Below the pieces are notes generated by a model. It did no database searches. It was given only the letters and a program-made list of their open reading frames with translations, and was not told the origin of the DNA. Both the position numbers and the translations under genes were made by a program. Below, one piece after another: positions 6,271-9,668 of a stretch of DNA of 9,668 nt. Source of the DNA: Tissierella_B sp964485455 (GTDB lineage: Bacteria > Bacillota > Clostridia > Tissierellales > Tissierellaceae); contig CAZAJU010000079.1 of assembly GCA_964485455.1 (NCBI GenBank), positions 1 through 9,668 on the forward strand. The letters run 5' to 3'. Position 1 is the stretch's first letter; the number at the start of each line of letters is the position of its first letter.

Positions 6271-6972
6271 ATGTTAAGAAGAATAGATAATACTAAAATG
6301 GGTAACAGTGATTTAGGTTGGTTAAAGAGCAAATTTCATTTTTCCTTTTCACATTATTACAATCCTGAAAATATAAACTTTGGGACCTTGAGGGTAATAA
6401 ATGATGATTTAGTAAAGGTAAAAACAGGATTTGATACTCATCCACATAGGGATATGGAGATTATTTCATATGTTGTTAATGGAGAGTTGACTCATGGGGA
6501 TAGCATGGGTAATAAGAACACCCTATCCCGTGGACACGTTCAATATATGAGTGCAGGCACAGGAGTATGGCATAGTGAGCATAACCTTGGAGATGAATTG
6601 TTAAGATTTCTACAAATATGGATATTGCCTGATAAAAACGGATATGACCCAAACTACGGAGACTATAAATTTGATTGGAACGATAGGAAGAATAAATGGC
6701 TTAATATCGTTTCTTCTAGAGAGGGAAATGCGCCTATAAAAATCAACCAAGACTCAAATATATATGTGCTGGAATTAGATAAGGATAATGAAATAGATTT
6801 AAAAGTAGAGAAGGATAGACAGGCTTATTTAGTCCAAATAGAAGGAACTTCTGATATAAATGGCATTGTACTTGATACTAGAGATGCTATGGAAATCGTT
6901 GAGGAAGATATAAAGATAAAATCATTAGAAAAATCTCATTTCCTTGTGGTAGAAATGAAAAAATTAGATTAA
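6271..6972 (+). CDS. Pirin family bicupin protein (YhhW-type, putative quercetin 2,3-dioxygenase)
   Basis: 233 aa. The N-terminal cupin shows the pirin metal ligands H57, H59 (T-H-P-H-R), H101 and E103 (VWHSEH), matching the four ligands known in human pirin and E. coli YhhW. The C-terminal half is the second, metal-free cupin. Characterised members bind Fe(II) or another divalent metal, and some cleave quercetin; others act as redox-sensitive regulators. The exact role here is open. Start chosen at ATG 6271 because AGGAGG lies at 6257-6262 with 8 nt spacing and the protein then begins MLRRIDN, as usual for the family. The frame stays open upstream to an ATG at 6163, but that extension has no ribosome binding site, is unlike pirin and crosses the promoter. 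Divergent from the HxlR regulator, which probably controls it. Confidence 0.93.
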   Translation: MLRRIDNTKMGNSDLGWLKSKFHFSFSHYYNPENINFGTLRVINDDLVKVKTGFDTHPHRDMEIISYVVNGELTHGDSMGNKNTLSRGHVQYMSAGTGVWHSEHNLGDELLRFLQIWILPDKNGYDPNYGDYKFDWNDRKNKWLNIVSSREGNAPIKINQDSNIYVLELDKDNEIDLKVEKDRQAYLVQIEGTSDINGIVLDTRDAMEIVEEDIKIKSLEKSHFLVVEMKKLD

Positions 6973-6983
6973 GGGGTGTTTAT

Positions 6984-7046
6984 ATGTTAGAAGTAAAAAA
7001 AGGATCTAAAAGTTTTTATATAGAAGATTCGGAGGAAAGTATATAA
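6984..7046 (+). pseudogene. 20-codon remnant of a GNAT-type (YjdJ-like) acetyltransferase gene
   Basis: A short frame begins at ATG 6984 with a good ribosome binding site (AAGGGGTG, 6971-6978) that overlaps the end of pirin. It encodes MLEVKKGSKSFYIEDSEESI and then stops at 7044-7046. From memory this matches the first residues of small YjdJ-like N-acetyltransferases (pattern K-K-G-x-x-x-F-Y-I-x-D-x-E-E). The catalytic core with the acetyl-CoA loop is absent from all frames before the terminator at 7106, so the rest of the gene has been deleted. It could still be translated as a small peptide. Confidence 0.5.
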
Positions 7047-7105
7047 AATCAACCACTAAAATAGTAGGACTTTCCTATTCGTAATAAAAATAACATATCA
7101 TAATT

Positions 7106-7139
7106 ATAGGTACAGTTCAAATGGACTGTACCTATTTTT
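7106..7139 (+). terminator. Intrinsic terminator of the pirin transcript
   Basis: ATAGGTACAGTTC (7106-7118) pairs with GGACTGTACCTAT (7123-7135) around AAAT, 13 bp with one G-T wobble, followed by TTTT (7136-7139). On the minus strand the following T-run is weak, so it may serve the converging ATPase gene only partly. Confidence 0.88.
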
Positions 7140-7157
7140 CTCAAGAAACTTTATTTC

Positions 7158-9362
7158 TTACTTCATTGCTCTAGTTGAATTCAATATGGCTATTACTGCT
7201 ACACCCACATCTGCAAATACTGCTTCCCACATGGTTGCTATTCCAAAGGCCCCCATTACTAAAAATATGCCTTTCACTCCAAGGGCGAACAAGATATTTT
7301 GCCATACTATGGTCCTAGTCTTTTTAGAAATTCTTATGGCTGTGGCTATTTTAGATGGCTCATCATTCATGATTACTACATCAGCTGCTTCTATAGCAGC
7401 ATCACTTCCAAGTCCTCCCATTGCAACACCTATATCTGCCCTAGCAAGGACTGGAGCATCATTTATTCCATCACCTACATAGATAATTTTCCCCTTTGAG
7501 GACTTTCTTTTTTCAAGCATCTCTAGCTTCTCTACCTTTTCATGTGGCAAAAGCTCAGAATATACCACATCTAGACCTATTTCATTAGCTATTTTTTCAC
7601 CTACTAACTTAGTATCTCCAGTAAGCATGATGGTCTTCTTAATACCTAGTGCTTTAAGCTCTTTAATTGCATCCTTAGAATCCGTTTTTATTTCATCTGA
7701 GATTACTAGATAGCCTGCATACTCCTTGTCTAATGCTAAGTGAATTATAGTTCCAATAGACTCAACAGCTTTATATTCAATCTTTTCTCTATCCATTAGC
7801 TTAGTGTTACCAGCTAATATTTCACTGCCGTTAATTACTGCCTTTATTCCGTTTCCTGCAATCTCCTCATATTTATCTACCAAGGACTTATCTACAGTTT
7901 TATTGTAGGCTTTCAGTATAGAAAGTCCAATCGGATGGTTGGAGTAGCTTTCGGCATAAGCTGCCATCTCTAATATTTCGTCCCTATTAAAGGCATCGGA
8001 AGGGTTGATCTCTGTAACTTTGAATACTCCATGAGTCAATGTTCCTGTCTTATCGAATATGACAGCTTCAACTTTATTTAAGGCCTCTAGATAATTGCTT
8101 CCCTTAATAAGGATCCCTTTATTAGAAGCTCCACCTATTCCGCCGAAAAACCCTAGAGGTATAGAGATTACTAAAGCACACGGACAAGATATTACTAAGA
8201 ATATCAAGGCCCTGTATAACCATTCTGAAAATGGTTCTCCTGTTACAATAGGAGGAATTACAGCTATGGCAATAGCTCCATATACCACAGCAGGTGTATA
8301 ATATCTAGCAAATTTAGTTATGAAGTTCTCTGTAGGAGCTTTTTTGCTGCTGGCATTCTGAACAAGGTCCAAAATCTTTGATACAGTGGATTCTCCAAAG
8401 ACTTTGGAAACTTTCATATTTAGCATCCCGTTGATATTGATAAAACCACTAAGGGCTTCATCTCCTGGCTTTAAATCCCTAGGTATTGATTCCCCAGTTA
8501 AATGTGAAGTGTCAACACTTGAGTGTCCTTCAACTATCACTCCATCAAGAGGAATCTTCTCCCCTGGTTTAACTACTATTACATCCCCAATTCTAACTTC
8601 TTCAGGAGAAACTACCTTTATTTCATTTCCAAATAAAAGGTTAGCATAATCAGGTCTTATATCCATCAAATCCGATATGGACTTTCTTGAACGATGAACT
8701 GCCACATCTTGAAACAGCTCTCCTACTTGGTAGAAAAGCATTACCCCTACACCTTCTGCATACTCACCGATAATAAAAGCACCTATGGTCGCTATACTCA
8801 TCAGGAAGTTTTCATCGAAGACTTGACCTCTTATTATATTGCTTATAGCTCTTAACAAGACTTCCCAGCCCACAATAATAAATGCTGTAAGGAAAATTAT
8901 AAGCTCCAAGATTGGACTAAGTTCCAATACAAAACCCGAAACCATAATTGCTCCTGCTATTAAGATCTTATATAGTTCTTTTTTAAATACTGAGGTGTCT
9001 GAATCATCACCATGTTTATGCTCATGACTATGGGTATGGCTATGGCTATGACCATGAATGTGAGCATGTACATGACTATGCCCAGTAGAATTTCCATCAA
9101 GTGGAATCATTTTTACATAAGATTCTATCTTCTTAATGATATTTTCTGTTTTAGCAATAATTTCATCTATATCTGCATTATTATCTATCTCTATACTCAA
9201 TTTCTTATTCATAAAATTTAAATTAGCATCTTTAACACCGTCCAGGTGTTTAATTCCTGCCTCCATTTTGGCAGCGCAATTGGCTCACCCAAGGCCTTCT
9301 AACACAAATGATTTTTCTACTAAACCATCTAGTTCGAATTCAGTTTTTAAAGCTGTTGTCAT
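7158..9362 (-). CDS. cadA: Zn/Cd-type P1B ATPase, apparent selenoprotein (Sec26 in the HMA motif UxxC)
   Basis: Read from ATG 9362-9360 through an in-frame UGA at 9287-9285, the product is 734 aa. Domains: HMA fold (about 18-85) with G-L-G-U26-A-N-C29; a histidine-rich segment (95-117) of 12 alternating His; then the membrane and catalytic core. Core motifs: TGES (289-292, actuator), CPC (393-395, metal site in the membrane), DKTGT (437-441, phosphorylated Asp437), HP (476-477, ATP pocket), TGD (581-583) and GDGIND (630-635). K697 and D718 match the ZntA/CadA residues that define Zn/Cd/Pb pumps. Role: ATP-driven export of Zn(II), Cd(II) or Pb(II). The start is firm: GGAGGAG at 9374-9368 and only 2 nt after the ArsR stop, so translation is coupled. 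Met33 (9266) has no ribosome binding site and would drop the metal motif. Selenocysteine is inference; a point mutation or sequence error is the alternative. Confidence 0.88.
9012..9080 (-). repeat. (His-X)12 coding repeat in the ATPase
   Basis: A 6-nt periodic tract codes for 12 histidines at every second residue (95, 97 ... 117 of the 734-aa product). It lies between the HMA domain and the first transmembrane helix, a usual place for Zn-binding His tails in this family. Confidence 0.85.
9234..9281 (-). promoter_or_regulatory. Candidate SECIS region downstream of the UGA codon
   Basis: Two hairpins can form in the mRNA after the UGA. The first, 3 nt after it: AAUU/AAUU lower stem (9281-9278 with 9255-9252), then CUGCC/GGCAG (9274-9270 with 9261-9257) with loop AAAAUGGA. 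Its loop begins 15 nt after the UGA. The second: AACACC/GGUGUU (9250-9245 with 9239-9234) with loop UGGAC, 40 nt after the UGA. Bacterial SECIS elements lie in this zone and carry unpaired G in the apical loop. Neither hairpin fits the usual spacing and loop rules perfectly. Confidence 0.4.
9285..9287 (-). other. In-frame UGA, predicted selenocysteine codon (Sec26)
   Basis: Reading GGC CTT GGG TGA GCC AAT TGC gives G-L-G-U-A-N-C, with UGA exactly at the first Cys of the HMA CxxC motif. The protein is in frame and family-like on both sides. Confidence 0.75.
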
Positions 9363-9364
9363 AC

Positions 9365-9668
9365 TTACTCCTCCAGTCTACTTTCCTTTATATGCATCAA
9401 CCCTTGTTCGAATATCCCCTTAACATGTTCATCATCTAGGGAATAATAAACTACCTTTCCTTCCCTACGGTTCTTAACAAGTCTAGCCTGCTTTAGAACC
9501 CTCAACTGATGAGATATGGCTGATTGAGTCATATTAAGCAGCACTGCTATATCACATACACACATTTCAGCTTCATCTAAAGCCCACAATATTTTAACTC
9601 TAGTGGAGTCTCCAAAGACCTTAAAAAGCTCAGCTAAATCATATAGCATTTCCTCTTTAGGCATATTT
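9365..9668 (-). CDS. ArsR/SmtB family metal-sensing repressor, CadC-like (5' end probably beyond window)
   Basis: At least 99 aa from ATG 9664. A winged helix-turn-helix (FKVFGDSTRVKIL at 14-26, recognition helix around TQSAISHQL at 46-54) carries two sets of metal ligands. The alpha-3 site is E-M-C35-V-C37-D, as in CadC and ArsR. The alpha-5 site is D78-x-H80, H91 and E94, the same spacing as D104-x-H106, H117 and E120 of SmtB. It should repress the operon until Cd, Pb or Zn binds, then release DNA. It is the first gene in view of the operon and its stop overlaps the ribosome binding zone of the ATPase gene. The frame is open to the window edge, and as I recall relatives usually have about 20 more N-terminal residues, often with extra Cys, before PKEEMLYDLAELF. 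The true start and the promoter are probably outside the window. Confidence 0.92.
   Translation of the reverse strand, partial: NMPKEEMLYDLAELFKVFGDSTRVKILWALDEAEMCVCDIAVLLNMTQSAISHQLRVLKQARLVKNRREGKVVYYSLDDEHVKGIFEQGLMHIKESRLEE

Noticed and set aside
7158..9266. ATPase gene starting at ATG 9266 (702 aa)
   Set aside because: No ribosome binding site before that ATG, and it removes half of the HMA domain including the metal motif. The start at 9362 has a strong ribosome binding site coupled to the ArsR gene.
9285..9287. UGA as a simple nonsense mutation making a pseudogene
   Set aside because: Possible and not excluded, but about 2.1 kb downstream is intact with all catalytic motifs, and the UGA falls on the one residue where Sec for Cys makes chemical sense.

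Overview
This is an AT-rich, tightly packed chromosomal stretch from a low-GC Gram-positive bacterium, most likely an anaerobic clostridial or Tissierellia-type Firmicute. The basis is codon and base composition, strong AGGAGG-like ribosome binding sites, TTG and GTG starts, and the protein families (YitT, DUF5052-like lipoprotein, CadC-like ArsR, HxlR). No rRNA, tRNA, CRISPR array, insertion sequence or phage gene is visible.

Layout from left to right: (1) A minus-strand pair: a membrane-anchored EAL-domain c-di-GMP phosphodiesterase (622-2193), then a small lipoprotein of the DUF5052 type whose 3' end is cut by the window edge (1-608). (2) A divergent intergenic region (2194-2431) with a perfect 13-bp inverted repeat over the phosphodiesterase promoter. 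It leads into a plus-strand YitT family membrane protein (2432-3277) and a separate four-helix membrane protein of unknown function (3455-3835), closed by a strong terminator. (3) A minus-strand PHP-domain metallohydrolase (3956-4591). (4) A minus-strand HxlR regulator (5824-6147) followed by an unusual tandem left-handed beta-helix protein (4811-5782). These are divergent from a plus-strand pirin (start 6271, not the longer open frame), which is followed by a 20-codon remnant that looks like the N-terminus of a GNAT acetyltransferase. The divergent promoters seem to share one palindromic -10 region. (5) A minus-strand metal-resistance operon: an ArsR/CadC-type sensor (9365 to the window edge) coupled to a Zn/Cd-type P1B ATPase (7158-9362).

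The most important observation is in the ATPase. Its gene starts 2 nt after the sensor's stop codon with a good ribosome binding site, and the N-terminal HMA metal-binding motif reads G-L-G-(UGA)-A-N-C. The first cysteine of the CxxC site is an in-frame UGA. The frame is intact on both sides and the next ATG has no ribosome binding site, so the best reading is a selenocysteine-containing metal ATPase (UxxC). Candidate SECIS-like hairpins lie just downstream. A conventional caller would start at 9266 and lose the metal-binding motif.

The second notable item is the beta-helix protein. It is two fused gamma-carbonic-anhydrase-like domains. One keeps only the His equivalent to Cam His117, the other only those equivalent to His81 and His122. 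A full Shine-Dalgarno and ATG sit at the junction, so a shorter second product is possible.
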